Origin: Phytoactinopolyspora alkaliphila
Lineage (GTDB): Bacteria > Actinomycetota > Actinomycetes > Jiangellales > Jiangellaceae
DNA length: 64,000 nt
Reading direction: 5' to 3'
NCBI RefSeq assembly: GCF_010550695.1
Contig: NZ_JAAGOB010000010.1
Location: forward strand, 158,789 to 222,788
Shown here: piece after piece, positions 1-8,703 of the stretch
Layout of the letters: each line of letters starts with the position of its first letter
Position numbering within the stretch: position 1 is the first letter of the stretch
Translations under genes and position numbers: made by a program
The notes under the pieces: generated by a model
Database searches by the model: none
What the model was told of the DNA's origin: nothing
Seen by the model: the letters and a program-made list of their open reading frames with translations, nothing else

Positions 1-1188
1 CTCGGCGAGCGCGAGGTCCGCTTTCACCTGGATCATCCCTACGCCGCATTCGACACCAGGATGCTGCTGGGCATCGTGCCCGGCGAGGCTGTGCGGGACC
101 CGGGGCCGGTCGAGGAGTCGTCGCTCAACACCGACCCGGTCGGCACTGGCCCGTACCGGCTGGCCGAGTGGCGCCGTGGCGACCAGCTCGTCCTGGAGGC
201 GAACGAGGAGTACTGGGGCGGCGTTCCCGACGTCAGCAGGCTGACCGTGGTCTCCGCGCCCGACGACAACACACGTGCTCAGCGGATGCGGGCCGGCGAT
301 TTCGATGGCGCCTGGCTGCCCCCGAAGCTGGCGGCCACCTTCGAAGGCATCGACGGTATGGACGTGGTGGCGAACCCGAGCGCGGACTGGCGCGGAATCA
401 CCATGCCCTCGGACCATCCCGTCACCGGAGACCGGGACATCAGGCTGGCGCTGAACCTCGCCGTCGACCGCGAGGCGATGATCGAGACGGTCCTGGCCGG
501 TTACGGCGTGCCGGCATTCACCTTGATTCCCGAGGCGCTCGGTGTGTTCTACGACCCCACGGCGGTCTTCGAGCACGACGTCGAGGCCGCGCGGAGGCTG
601 CTCGACGAGGCTGGATGGCTCGAGGGCGACGACGGCATCCGGGTCAAGGACGGCCAGCGAGCAGAGTTCACGGTGATGTACTTCCCGTCCGAGACGCTCC
701 GTCGCGACCTCGGGCAGGCGTTCGTGTCGGACGCGCGGGCCGTCGGCGTGGAGGTGAGCCTGGAAGGTGTGGACAGGCCGGCGTTCCGGCCGCGAATCCC
801 GGAGGATGCCGGTGTCCTGGGCGGCGGTGATTTCCCGTTCGACCCCGACCCGCAGGTGTACACGTCACTGCATTCACGGTTCGCGGACTACGACGCGAAC
901 AATCCGTTCCTCAACCCCACGGCCTACCGCAACGACGCCGTGGATGCGGCGCTCGACGCGGGCCGCGGCAGTCTCGACGACGACGAGCGGGTGGCGGCAT
1001 ACCGGACGATTCAGCGGGAGCTGATCGAGAATCCGCCCTACGTCATGCTCGCCTTCCTGGACCACACGTACGTCGTCCGGGGCGATGACTGGACCGGCAG
1101 CGCAGCGGTCGTCGAGCCGCACGCGCATGGGGTGGCGTGGGGACCGTGGTGGAACCTCCACGAGTGGGAATGGCGAGGTGAAGAGTGA
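1..1188 (+). CDS. ABC transporter substrate-binding protein, family 5 (5'-truncated by window edge)
   Basis: This is the C-terminal 395 residues of an extracellular solute-binding protein of the SBP_bac_5 (oligopeptide/dipeptide/nickel) family. The reading frame is open from base 1, so the start, signal peptide and probably 150-200 residues lie upstream. Near the visible N terminus are the family-typical stretches GTGPYRL and ANEEYWGG, and later a segment about sampling of transient docking residues (DIRLALNLAVDREAM) common to the family. It would capture ligand outside the membrane and deliver it to the two permeases that follow. The stop at 1186-1188 is followed by a palindromic repeat before the permease. 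The ligand cannot be told from sequence; peptides, nickel-chelates or sugars are all possible in this family. Confidence 0.9.
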   Translation, partial: LGEREVRFHLDHPYAAFDTRMLLGIVPGEAVRDPGPVEESSLNTDPVGTGPYRLAEWRRGDQLVLEANEEYWGGVPDVSRLTVVSAPDDNTRAQRMRAGDFDGAWLPPKLAATFEGIDGMDVVANPSADWRGITMPSDHPVTGDRDIRLALNLAVDREAMIETVLAGYGVPAFTLIPEALGVFYDPTAVFEHDVEAARRLLDEAGWLEGDDGIRVKDGQRAEFTVMYFPSETLRRDLGQAFVSDARAVGVEVSLEGVDRPAFRPRIPEDAGVLGGGDFPFDPDPQVYTSLHSRFADYDANNPFLNPTAYRNDAVDAALDAGRGSLDDDERVAAYRTIQRELIENPPYVMLAFLDHTYVVRGDDWTGSAAVVEPHAHGVAWGPWWNLHEWEWRGEE

Positions 1189-1227
1189 GCGGACTGGCGG
1201 ATGCGACGCAGAAGCCCCCGCCCCTCG

Positions 1228-1311
1228 CCAGGCATGCCAGGGGTTGGGGTCGTTGAAAACGGACAAATCGGGCCGCGGAGCGACCACAACCCATGCCAGG
1301 GGTTGTGGTCG
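1228..1311. repeat. Palindromic repeat family 1, copy A
   Basis: An imperfect long inverted repeat whose arms contain GGCATGCCAGGGGTTGGGGTCG-like and CGACCACAACCCATGCCAGG sequences, flanking a core with ACGGACAAATCGGGC. The right half (1281-1311) is itself an 11-bp perfect inverted repeat, CGACCACAACC / GGTTGTGGTCG, around CATGCCAGG. The reverse complement aligns over its whole length with copies at 12157-12228 and 57026-57102, including the core GCCCGA(A/T)(A/T)TGTCC. It sits between the binding-protein stop and the permease. The permease frame stays open through it, so an upstream start would wrongly translate repeat DNA. Confidence 0.8.
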
Positions 1312-1344
1312 GTGGTAGGGCAGAGGCGGCGGCTGATCGCGCGG

Positions 1345-2298
1345 ATGGCTTTTCGCCGGCTGGCGATGGTCGCGCCCGTGCTGTTCCTGACGTCGGCGGT
1401 GGTCTTCGGCCTTGCGGCGGCCTCACCCTTCGATCCGCTGGCGGGCTATCTGGGAGACCGGTACCTGACGTCGGGCGCCGCGGAGCAGGAGCAATTGCGT
1501 GTGACGCTGGGGCTCGACGACCCGTGGTACGAGCAGTACACCCGGTGGCTCGGCAGCCTCCTGTCCGGTGATCTCGGCACGTCGCGGGTGTACGGACAGC
1601 CGGTGGCACAGGTGCTGGCCGAGCGGCTTCCCTGGACGATGCTCCTGGCCGGCACCGCGCTCGCCGGAGCCGTGCTGGGCGCGCTGGTCCTCGGTGTCTG
1701 GACGGCGTGGCGGCAGGGCGGCCTGGCCGATCGGCTCGTGACGGGGCTGGCGCATGCGCTTGAGGGCGTTCCGCCCTTCGTCTCCGCCCTGGTGGCGATC
1801 GGCGTGTTCGCCCTCGGGCTGTCCTGGCTTCCGGTCGCGGGGCTCACCGATGCGGGGGCGGAGGTGAGCTTCGGCCAGGTCGCGCGGCATCTGGTGCTGC
1901 CCGCGGGTGTCCTGGCCATCGCGCAGATGCCGTGGCTGCTCCTGCACGTGCGGCAGTCGCTGCTCGGTGCTCTTGGCGAGGATCATGTCACCGGGGCACG
2001 GGCACGGGGCCTGGCGGCGCGGGTGGTGATGCTGCGCCATGTGCTGCCCACGGCGTTGCTGCCGTTCATCACGCTGGTCGGCACGCGACTGCCGGAGCTG
2101 GTGACCGGAGCGATCCTGGTCGAGTCGGTCTTCTCCTGGCCGGGCGTGGCCGAAGCGGTGGTCCGCTCCGCCACTCAGGTGGACTTCCCCATGCTGGCGG
2201 CCCTGACGTTGCTGTCCGCGGTGGTCGTCCTGCTGGGGTCGCTGATCGCGGATGTGGCCTACGCGCTCCTGGATCCGAGGGTGGCGACCGATGGCTGA
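1345..2298 (+). CDS. ABC transporter permease (DppB/OppB/NikB type)
   Basis: Integral membrane subunit of a peptide/nickel-type ABC importer, about 317 residues. The start region MAFRRLAMVAPVLFLTSAVV is the usual first transmembrane helix of DppB-type permeases, preceded by positive charges. Several more hydrophobic segments follow. The cytoplasmic coupling (EAA-like) loop GARARGLAARVVMLRHVLP is near residue 215. The ATG at 1345 is chosen because the frame upstream runs through a palindromic repeat; GTG 1312, just after that repeat and preceded by CAGGGG, is an alternative start. The 3' end overlaps the next permease by 8 bp, so translation is probably coupled. Expected partner is the DppC-type protein encoded next. 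Confidence 0.88.
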   Translation: MAFRRLAMVAPVLFLTSAVVFGLAAASPFDPLAGYLGDRYLTSGAAEQEQLRVTLGLDDPWYEQYTRWLGSLLSGDLGTSRVYGQPVAQVLAERLPWTMLLAGTALAGAVLGALVLGVWTAWRQGGLADRLVTGLAHALEGVPPFVSALVAIGVFALGLSWLPVAGLTDAGAEVSFGQVARHLVLPAGVLAIAQMPWLLLHVRQSLLGALGEDHVTGARARGLAARVVMLRHVLPTALLPFITLVGTRLPELVTGAILVESVFSWPGVAEAVVRSATQVDFPMLAALTLLSAVVVLLGSLIADVAYALLDPRVATDG

Positions 2299-3235
2299 CG
2301 CGACTCGTGTGAGCCCGGGGGAAGCAGCGAAGGACCGCGGCGATCCAGGTGAGTGGATCGACGCCGGCCGGAGCTGGACTCGAGCCCGGCGGACCACGAA
2401 GCGGGCCCGGTGGCCGGCGCGGCGCCGGCTCGGCGCCGGGATGACGGCGTTGGCGATACTGATCGCCTACGCGGTCCTGGTGCCCGCGGTCGCCGGTATC
2501 GACGAGCGGATGGTGGACCTGTCGATGGCGGGTACGGTGCCGTCGGCCGCACATCCGTTCGGAACCGACCAGGCGGGCCGCGACCTGTTCGTCCGCACGG
2601 CCGCCGGCCTGCGCATCTCGTTGCTGATCGCCGGCCTGTGCGCCGTGCTGTCGACGATCCTGGGTGTGGCCGTGGGCGCACTGGCCGGAGCTCTGGGCGG
2701 CTGGGTGGACCGGATCGTCATGCGGGTGGTGGACACGGTGAACGCCGTGCCTCACCTGTTGCTGGGGATCGTGATCGTGGCCCTGTATCGGGGAAGCCTG
2801 GTGGCGATCGTGGCGTCGATCGCGCTGACTCACTGGGCCCCGGTGGCGCGGTTGATCAGGTCCGAGGTCCTGTCGTTGCGGCAGCGGGAGTTCATCGATG
2901 CCGCGATCTCCGGTGGGGCCAGCCGGCGGAGGGTCATCCGGCGGCACTTCCTGCCCGCCGTGGTCCCGCAGGCGGTGCTGGCCGCCGTCCTTCTCCTGCC
3001 TCATGCGGTATGGCACGAGTCGGCCCTGAGCTTTCTCGGTCTCGGGCTGCCGCCGCACCGCGCCAGCCTCGGCACTCTTCTCGACGAGGCTCGCGAGTCG
3101 TTGCTGCTCGGGTCGTGGTGGACGCTGGTATTCCCGTCGCTGATGCTCGTCCTCACCACTCTCGCGGTCGCCGCGTGTGGCGCCGCCTGGCGAGACCGGG
3201 TGCTGCCCCGGCGCCTTGCCGAGGAGATGCGATGA
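2291..3235 (+). CDS. ABC transporter permease (DppC/OppC/NikC type)
   Basis: Second transmembrane subunit, 314 residues. It carries the DppC hallmark FGTDQAGRDLFVR after the first membrane segment, several hydrophobic helices, and the coupling-loop sequence DAAISGGASRRRVIRRHFLP in the C-terminal half. An N-terminal tail of about 50 polar and basic residues precedes helix 1, longer than in many homologues. The ATG at 2291 overlaps the end of the preceding permease gene by 8 bp; the 3' end overlaps the first ATPase gene as ATGA. The tight overlaps indicate one operon. It should form the membrane channel with the upstream permease. Confidence 0.9.
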   Translation: MADATRVSPGEAAKDRGDPGEWIDAGRSWTRARRTTKRARWPARRRLGAGMTALAILIAYAVLVPAVAGIDERMVDLSMAGTVPSAAHPFGTDQAGRDLFVRTAAGLRISLLIAGLCAVLSTILGVAVGALAGALGGWVDRIVMRVVDTVNAVPHLLLGIVIVALYRGSLVAIVASIALTHWAPVARLIRSEVLSLRQREFIDAAISGGASRRRVIRRHFLPAVVPQAVLAAVLLLPHAVWHESALSFLGLGLPPHRASLGTLLDEARESLLLGSWWTLVFPSLMLVLTTLAVAACGAAWRDRVLPRRLAEEMR

Positions 3236-4245
3236 CGACGTCAGCCCATGATCAACGGCATCGCGCGAGTGATACGCCTGCACCCGACGTCCTCGTGGAC
3301 GTCCACCGGCTGTCGGTCCGGATCAGGACCCCACTCGGACATGTGGTGCATGCTCTGAACGACGTCTCGTTCGGTCTCCGCCCGGGCCGGGTGCTGGCCC
3401 TTGTCGGGGAAAGCGGCAGCGGCAAATCGGTGCTGGCGGCCACGATCCTCGGGCTGCTGCCGGCTAACGCGCAAGTTCGTGGGCGGATCATGCTCCATGA
3501 CGGCGGGGAGTCGATCGACCTGCTCCGGGCTTCGGAGACACGCCTGGCTGCGAAGGTGCGAGGCCGGCGGATCGGCCTTGTCCCGCAGTCCGCGTCGACG
3601 CACCTCACCCCCGTGCGGACTGCCCGTTCCCAGCTCGAGGAAGCGGTGCGGGCTCTCACCCCCCGTGGTCATCGGCGGTTCGGCGCGTCATCACGCGGGC
3701 AATCGTTGACGATCACGGAGCGAGTGCGTGAGCTGGCCGGCCATGTGGGTCTGGATCCGGCCGATCTCGCGCTCTACCCCCACGAGATGTCCGGTGGAAT
3801 GGCGCAGCGGGTCGCCACCGCGTTGGCCCTGGCCGGCGACCCGCGAGTGGTCGTCGCCGACGAACCCACCGCCGGTCTGGACCGGGAGCTGGTGCACCTG
3901 ACGGTCGACCTCTTGCGTGCCCTGGCCTCCGAAGGCCGCACGGTGCTGCTGATCACCCACGATCTCGGGGCGGCCGAACGGGTCGCGGATGACATCGCCG
4001 TCATGTACGCAGGTCGGATGCTGGAGTTCGGCCCGGCCACACAGCTCCTGTCCGATTCGTGGCACGACTACACCCGCGGATTGCTGAGGGCGTTGCCCGC
4101 GGGAGGTCTGGTGCCGATCCCCGGCCAGCCTCCGTCGTTGACGGATCTGCCACCGGGCTGCGCGTTTCATCGCCGCTGTCCCGGTGAATGTTCCGGCGAT
4201 CTGGCACTGACCTGGTTCGGCGAGAGGGCGGTGGCATGTCGCTGA
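3232..4245 (+). CDS. ABC transporter ATP-binding protein (DppD/OppD type)
   Basis: Nucleotide-binding subunit of the importer, 337 residues. Visible motifs in order are Walker A GESGSGKS, a Q-loop PQSAS, the ABC signature EMSGGMAQR, Walker B VVVADEPTAGLD and the switch histidine in LLITHDL. The C terminus has PPGCAFHRRCP, the cysteine-containing extension typical of oligopeptide/dipeptide ATPases. The ATG at 3232 overlaps the permease stop as ATGA, and the preceding GAGGAGATG supplies a ribosome binding site. It should hydrolyse ATP on the cytoplasmic face, paired with the shorter ATPase encoded next. Confidence 0.92.
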   Translation: MTTSAHDQRHRASDTPAPDVLVDVHRLSVRIRTPLGHVVHALNDVSFGLRPGRVLALVGESGSGKSVLAATILGLLPANAQVRGRIMLHDGGESIDLLRASETRLAAKVRGRRIGLVPQSASTHLTPVRTARSQLEEAVRALTPRGHRRFGASSRGQSLTITERVRELAGHVGLDPADLALYPHEMSGGMAQRVATALALAGDPRVVVADEPTAGLDRELVHLTVDLLRALASEGRTVLLITHDLGAAERVADDIAVMYAGRMLEFGPATQLLSDSWHDYTRGLLRALPAGGLVPIPGQPPSLTDLPPGCAFHRRCPGECSGDLALTWFGERAVACR

Positions 4246-4892
4246 CGGCTACGCAGATCACCGTCGGGTACCGCCGCGGTGCGCCGGTGCTCCGGCAAGC
4301 GGGCGTGATCGTCGGGCCCGGGCAGGTCGTGGGGCTTGCCGGCCCCAGCGGCTGTGGGAAATCGACCCTCGCCCGGGTGCTCGCGATGCTCCTTCCGGCC
4401 TGGTCCGGTGAAGTGTGGGTGGACGGCGTGCTGGCAGGCGGCGCGCGGCACCGGATTCCGCGTCAATTGCGCACCGCCGTCGGGGTGGTGTTCCAGTCCC
4501 CGCGTCGTTCGGTGGATCCTCGGTTCACGTTGGCCGACGTCATCGCCGAACCGCTGCGTGCCACCCATGTCCCGTCGTCGGACGCCGAAGCACGGGTAAG
4601 GGAGCTCGTCTCGCGGGTGGAGTTGACTGGCGATCTGCTGGCTCGCCGGCCGCACGAGGTGAGCGATGGCCAGCTGCAGCGTGCGTGCCTGGCCCGTGCT
4701 CTGGCGCTTCGCCCGCGCTACCTGGTGTGTGACGAGATGACGTCGATGCTGGACGCCTCCACGGCCGCCGCGCTGGTGAGTGAAGTCCGCCGTGAGGTCA
4801 GCGGTCGGCGGATGGGCGTGCTGGCGGTGAGCCACGATCGCGAGCTTCTCGACGTGTGGGCCGACGACGTGGTCAGCCTCGGGAGCGAGTAG
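4236..4892 (+). CDS. ABC transporter ATP-binding protein (DppF/NikE-like), short, variant signature
   Basis: Second nucleotide-binding subunit, only 218 residues. Walker A is GPSGCGKS, the Q-loop region is VVFQSPRRSVDPR (typical of the DppF/OppF group), Walker B is YLVCDEMTSMLD and the switch histidine is in LAVSHDR. The signature reads EVSDGQLQR, with Asp in place of the first Gly of LSGGQ. It lacks the C-terminal cysteine extension that its partner has. The ATG at 4236 follows CGAGAGGGCGGTGGC and overlaps the upstream gene by 10 bp. It is probably the heterodimer partner of the preceding ATPase; nickel-type systems often have a short NikE-like subunit of this kind. Confidence 0.88.
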   Translation: MSLTATQITVGYRRGAPVLRQAGVIVGPGQVVGLAGPSGCGKSTLARVLAMLLPAWSGEVWVDGVLAGGARHRIPRQLRTAVGVVFQSPRRSVDPRFTLADVIAEPLRATHVPSSDAEARVRELVSRVELTGDLLARRPHEVSDGQLQRACLARALALRPRYLVCDEMTSMLDASTAAALVSEVRREVSGRRMGVLAVSHDRELLDVWADDVVSLGSE

Positions 4893-5002
4893 CCCGTGCC
4901 GCACCGCGCTCGCCGAAACATGCCGTCGATGCCACCCTGTGGCCCGGCTAGCCAGCGCAGAACGTCGGCGGCGTGATGGAGAAGTGTCAGGAGTGGGTGA
5001 AG

Positions 5003-5899
5003 TCATGACGGCTGGACGGTCGGGAGGTCGGTATCACGTGCACGAGGTCGCAGATCACGGGCAGTGGCCAGCACCGAACCGGTCAGAATGAGAGCGAAAC
5101 CGAACGCCGTGGTGGCCGTGAACGGCTCGTCGAGAATGGATACGCCGAGCACCAGTGCCACCGCGGGATTGATGTAGGTGATCACGGTGGCCCGGGCCGG
5201 ACCGACCTCGGCGATCAGCATGAAGAAGACGACGAAGGCTATGGCTGTGCAGATCACGCCGAGGCCGCCGACGCTGAGCCATGCGGGCGTGCTGAGCGCC
5301 TCCTCAGGCCACAGCGCTATGCCGAATGGCGTGTACACGAGCGCCGCGATGGTGAGCGAGCATGCCATGACGCCGAGGCCTGGCTGGCCCGCGAGGTATT
5401 TGGACAGGATGATCGGCCCGAGAGCGTAGCCGACGGCCACCCCTCCGATGGCGGCTACCGACCACAGGCTGCTGGCGTCGATGTCGAAGCCCACCAGCGC
5501 GGCCACGCCGGCGAAACCCACCAGCAGGCCGAGGACACGGCGGCGATCCACGTGTTCATGGCCGGTGGTGGCGACGATCACCGCGCCCACCAACGGCACA
5601 GCGGCGATGAGGAGCCCGGTGAGGGAGCTGGAGAGGTCTTGCTGCGCGTAGCTGAGCAACAGCCACGGGATACAGATCTCGACGCCGGTGAATACCAGGA
5701 GGGCACGCCAGTGTCTGAGCACGGGCCGCAGGTACCCCTGCTTGGCGGCGAGCGGCAGGAGGATTGCCGCCCCGATCGCGGTCCGGGCGAACACCAAAGC
5801 TGCGGGCGGCACCTCGTCGACAGCCACCTTGGTGAGCATGTATGGAATGCCCCAGATCAATCCCATGGCGATGAACAGAACCCACCCACGCCGCGACAT
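5003..5899 (-). CDS. EamA/DMT-family transporter
   Basis: Membrane transporter of the drug/metabolite exporter superfamily, 298 residues. It has the usual ten hydrophobic segments arranged as two EamA repeats, with the first starting MSRRGWVLFIAMGLIWGIPY and the second half containing a conserved PxxxxxLG-type segment, NPAVALVLGVSILDEPF. Such proteins export amino acids, purines or other small metabolites; the substrate here is unknown. The start has AAGGGACGC upstream as a ribosome binding site. It is transcribed toward the peptide ABC operon (convergent, about 110 bp gap with nothing recognisable) and stands alone. Confidence 0.88.
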   Translation of the reverse strand: MSRRGWVLFIAMGLIWGIPYMLTKVAVDEVPPAALVFARTAIGAAILLPLAAKQGYLRPVLRHWRALLVFTGVEICIPWLLLSYAQQDLSSSLTGLLIAAVPLVGAVIVATTGHEHVDRRRVLGLLVGFAGVAALVGFDIDASSLWSVAAIGGVAVGYALGPIILSKYLAGQPGLGVMACSLTIAALVYTPFGIALWPEEALSTPAWLSVGGLGVICTAIAFVVFFMLIAEVGPARATVITYINPAVALVLGVSILDEPFTATTAFGFALILTGSVLATARDLRPRARDTDLPTVQPS

Positions 5900-6052
5900 C
5901 GTGCGTCCCTTCCTGGCGCTGCTGGCCGATGTGCAGCGCGATCCAGGAAACAGTATCGGGCCGCGGTGACAGAGTCGGCGCGCGATGGACGGACATGCAC
6001 CGTCGATATCCGGACACGGGTAGCCCAGGCCGGGACGTGCGCATCCGGGGCG

Positions 6053-6108
6053 CGCATAGACGAGCGGCCCGCCCCGGAAGGATCCGGGGCGGGCCGCTCG
6101 TCTATGCG
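6053..6108 (-). terminator. Strong hairpin terminator behind the wall-anchored protease gene
   Basis: A perfect 25-bp inverted repeat (6053-6077 and 6084-6108) with a 6-nt loop AAGGAT. It lies 30 bp beyond the stop of the gene read on the minus strand. There is no T-tract, which is common for actinobacterial terminators. It would also block transcription coming the other way. Confidence 0.8.
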
Positions 6109-6137
6109 TTGCTTATCCCGCGTGTGAGGCGCGAACC

Positions 6138-8393
6138 TCAGACGTTGGAGGTGTTACGACGGGCCCGAAGAGCGAGCGCGCCGCCACCGGCGGCCAGCAG
6201 GCCGACACCGATGAGGATCATCGGCAGGCTGCTCGAACCGGTGTCCGGCAGGTCCTCGTCGTCGTCGCCGTTGTCGCCACCGTTGCCACCTGTGGTGACG
6301 GTGAAGGTGACCGACGCCTCCGACTCGGACAGCTCGGCGTCTCCATCCGGAAGCACGGCCATGGCGGTCAGCGTGTACTCGCCGTCCTCCAGTGCCTCGT
6401 CCGGAGTGAAGCTCCAGTTGCCGTCCTCGTCGATCTCGAAGTCGCCTTCCCAGGCGGTGTAGTCCTCGTCCTCGTCCGTCGCGGCGAACTCGTCGGAGGC
6501 CGCACCCAGGGCCGGGGCGGCGTCGTCGCTGGCGCTGATCTCACCCTCGAGGTACAGGCCGACCTCGGCGCCGGGGAACGAGGTTCCCTCGAAGACGACG
6601 TCACCGGAGACCTCGGCGCCGTCCTCAGGAGCCGTGATGGTCACCTCAGGAAGTCGGATGCCCAGGTCACTGACCGTCGCGGTCTGGACGTCCTCGCCGG
6701 CAACCTGCGTGACGGTCGCGTCGAAACGCTCGCCCCGCGGCAGGTCGGAGTCGGGCTTGATCTCCCAGGCGCCCTCGTCGGTGATGGTGGCGGCGCCGAA
6801 CTCGTCGTCGCCGACACTCAGCGTGACCTCAGCGCCGGGCTCGCCGGTGCCCTCGAAGGGCGGACGCGCGTTGCTGGTGGTCTGACCGTCGCTCGGGGAG
6901 GTGATCTCCAGCTCGGCGACCTCCGGCTCCGGCTCGCCCTCGACCACCGTGAAGGTGCCCGGGGCTTCGGCGGAGGAGGAGTAGTTGCCGTAGAACGCCT
7001 GAGCGACGTAGGTGTACTCGGTGCCGACCTCAAGCTGCTCGTCGATGGTGACGGCGAAGTCGCCATCGGCGTCGACGGTGGCCTCGAAGTCACCCACGCC
7101 CTCGACGGTGACGTCGACGGTGTGGTTCACGCCGGCGGCCTCGACCGAACCGGAGAGCACGGTGCCGGACTCGCCGACCAGAGCCTCGTCGTCGACCGAC
7201 GGGACGTTGACCTCGACGTTGAGCTCCCACTCGGCGCCGTACAGGTCCGTGGCGTTGTAGTCGCCGCCGGAAACCGCGTAGCCGATGCCGAAGCCGTCGT
7301 CGTCGCAGTCGTCGAAGTTGGAACCGGAGTTCACGCCGAGCGCGTAGTTGCCGACCACGATGGAGCCGCCGCTGTCGCCGCCGAGCATGCAGGCGTCGAA
7401 CACGAAGCCGGTGATGGTCTCACCCGTGGTGAACTCGACGGTCACTTCGGCGTCGCTGATCTCGCCGCAGCTCCAGCCCGAGGTGGCGCCGGACTTGCAG
7501 GCTTGCGCGCCCACGACCGCGTCGATCGAGTCGTAGACCGTCACCGAGTCGGCGTCGGGGTTGCCGCTGCCGCCGCCCCAGCCTGCGACCTGCGGAACGC
7601 CTTCCCAGTCACCTTCGGTGACGTCGATGAGGCCACCGTCGTGGTGCACGTCAACGCCGAACTTGAACGTCCCGCTGACGAGCTCTCCCAGGCCGGGACC
7701 GGGGAAGTCCTCGAAGAACCACTCGTCGGTGTCCCAGATCGGCTCATCCAGGTCGATGTGGTGCACCGGCCCTTCGAACTCGGTGTAGGACTTGTCGAGA
7801 CCGCAGTGTCCGGCGGTGAGGAACCGGTCGTCACCGTTGGGCGCGAAGCCGCTGAAGCCGACGGAACAGCGGTAAGCGCCGGTGTAGGTCTCGTCCGTGG
7901 GGATCGCGTAGCCGTAGCCGCCCTTGTGGTCGGCCTTGGCCTCGAACTCGTAGTCGGAGTAGTCGCCGGACTCGGGCTTGCCGACCTCGACGTTGGCTCC
8001 GACGGCCAGAGCAGCATCGACGTCGGCCTCGGCCGAGACGTAGATGGTGACGTCCTGTCCGTCGATGGAAACGCCCTCGACGCCGACACCGTCGGCGGAG
8101 AGGGTGGCCGCGACGTCAGCCGCAACCTTGGCGGTCTCTGCGTTGGCCAGGTACTGCTCGGCCGAAATCCCGAGATCGCGCTGGATGGCGTCCTTGAGAC
8201 CGCCGGGAAGTTCGGCGGCCTGAGCGGAGAAGTCCTCCGCGTTGAAGGTTTCGATGGTTGCTGCAGGGGTGTCTTCGTCTGCGTAGGCGGCGCCGGCTGT
8301 GGCCACCACACCGCCGCCGACGAGCGAAGCGGCAGCGACGAATCCCGCTGCTCGCTTGGCACCGCGTCGGAAGCGGTACACGGAGTTACTCAC
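6138..8393 (-). CDS. Wall-anchored, streptogrisin-like S1 serine protease with Ig-like repeats and LPDTG sorting signal
   Basis: Secreted preproprotease of 751 residues. A signal peptide covers about residues 1-38 and is followed by a streptogrisin-type propeptide (about 45-165, with LKDAIQRDLGISAEQYLA). The chymotrypsin-like domain runs about 170-395 with His196 (LTAGHC), probable Asp252 (HHDGG) and Ser341 (GGDSGGS); paired cysteines lie at 176/197, 299/309 and 335/363. Acidic Ig-like domains follow (about 400-700). The end is a sortase signal: LPDTG at 715-719, a hydrophobic helix and a basic tail. The GTG start at 8393 has CTGGAGAC upstream. It should act at the cell surface on unknown proteins. 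A paralogue lies immediately upstream on the same strand. Confidence 0.9.
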   Translation of the reverse strand: MSNSVYRFRRGAKRAAGFVAAASLVGGGVVATAGAAYADEDTPAATIETFNAEDFSAQAAELPGGLKDAIQRDLGISAEQYLANAETAKVAADVAATLSADGVGVEGVSIDGQDVTIYVSAEADVDAALAVGANVEVGKPESGDYSDYEFEAKADHKGGYGYAIPTDETYTGAYRCSVGFSGFAPNGDDRFLTAGHCGLDKSYTEFEGPVHHIDLDEPIWDTDEWFFEDFPGPGLGELVSGTFKFGVDVHHDGGLIDVTEGDWEGVPQVAGWGGGSGNPDADSVTVYDSIDAVVGAQACKSGATSGWSCGEISDAEVTVEFTTGETITGFVFDACMLGGDSGGSIVVGNYALGVNSGSNFDDCDDDGFGIGYAVSGGDYNATDLYGAEWELNVEVNVPSVDDEALVGESGTVLSGSVEAAGVNHTVDVTVEGVGDFEATVDADGDFAVTIDEQLEVGTEYTYVAQAFYGNYSSSAEAPGTFTVVEGEPEPEVAELEITSPSDGQTTSNARPPFEGTGEPGAEVTLSVGDDEFGAATITDEGAWEIKPDSDLPRGERFDATVTQVAGEDVQTATVSDLGIRLPEVTITAPEDGAEVSGDVVFEGTSFPGAEVGLYLEGEISASDDAAPALGAASDEFAATDEDEDYTAWEGDFEIDEDGNWSFTPDEALEDGEYTLTAMAVLPDGDAELSESEASVTFTVTTGGNGGDNGDDDEDLPDTGSSSLPMILIGVGLLAAGGGALALRARRNTSNV

Positions 8394-8703
8394 GCATGTC
8401 TCCAGTTCTGTGTCATGAACATCATGTTCCGGATGCCCTCGTCTCCCACAGGGCGACGCACCTCCGCCGCATTGAGACGGAGGACCGGAACCGGGGTCAC
8501 GCTACCGGAAGGTCTAGTCCGCGCGCACCTGCACCCTAGCGGTGATCTTGGTTAACATTTGGTAACGATCGCCCCACCAGGGGAACCAGCGCCCATTTTG
8601 GTGCGGAAAGGACATGCGCAAGGCTGCCGGCTTTCGAGAAAGCTCATCGCTTTCGTCTCAGGTACCGAGATGTCCCACTGAGTGGGAAATGCCGAGACCG
8701 GTG
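8394..8703. other. Intergenic region between the two S1-family paralogues
   Basis: 310 bp with no convincing gene. It holds the ribosome binding site and presumably the promoter of the downstream protease. At 8552-8566 there is a direct repeat TTAAC-N5-GTAAC, the spacing of an OmpR-family response-regulator site. A small hairpin TCCCAC-TGA-GTGGGA near 8670-8685 lies behind the paralogue's stop and may help end its transcript. Confidence 0.4.

Noticed and set aside
7122-8555. 477-codon open frame on the plus strand across the wall protease
   Set aside because: The Val/Gly/Asp-rich product has no domain; the minus-strand frame has signal peptide, triad and sorting motif.
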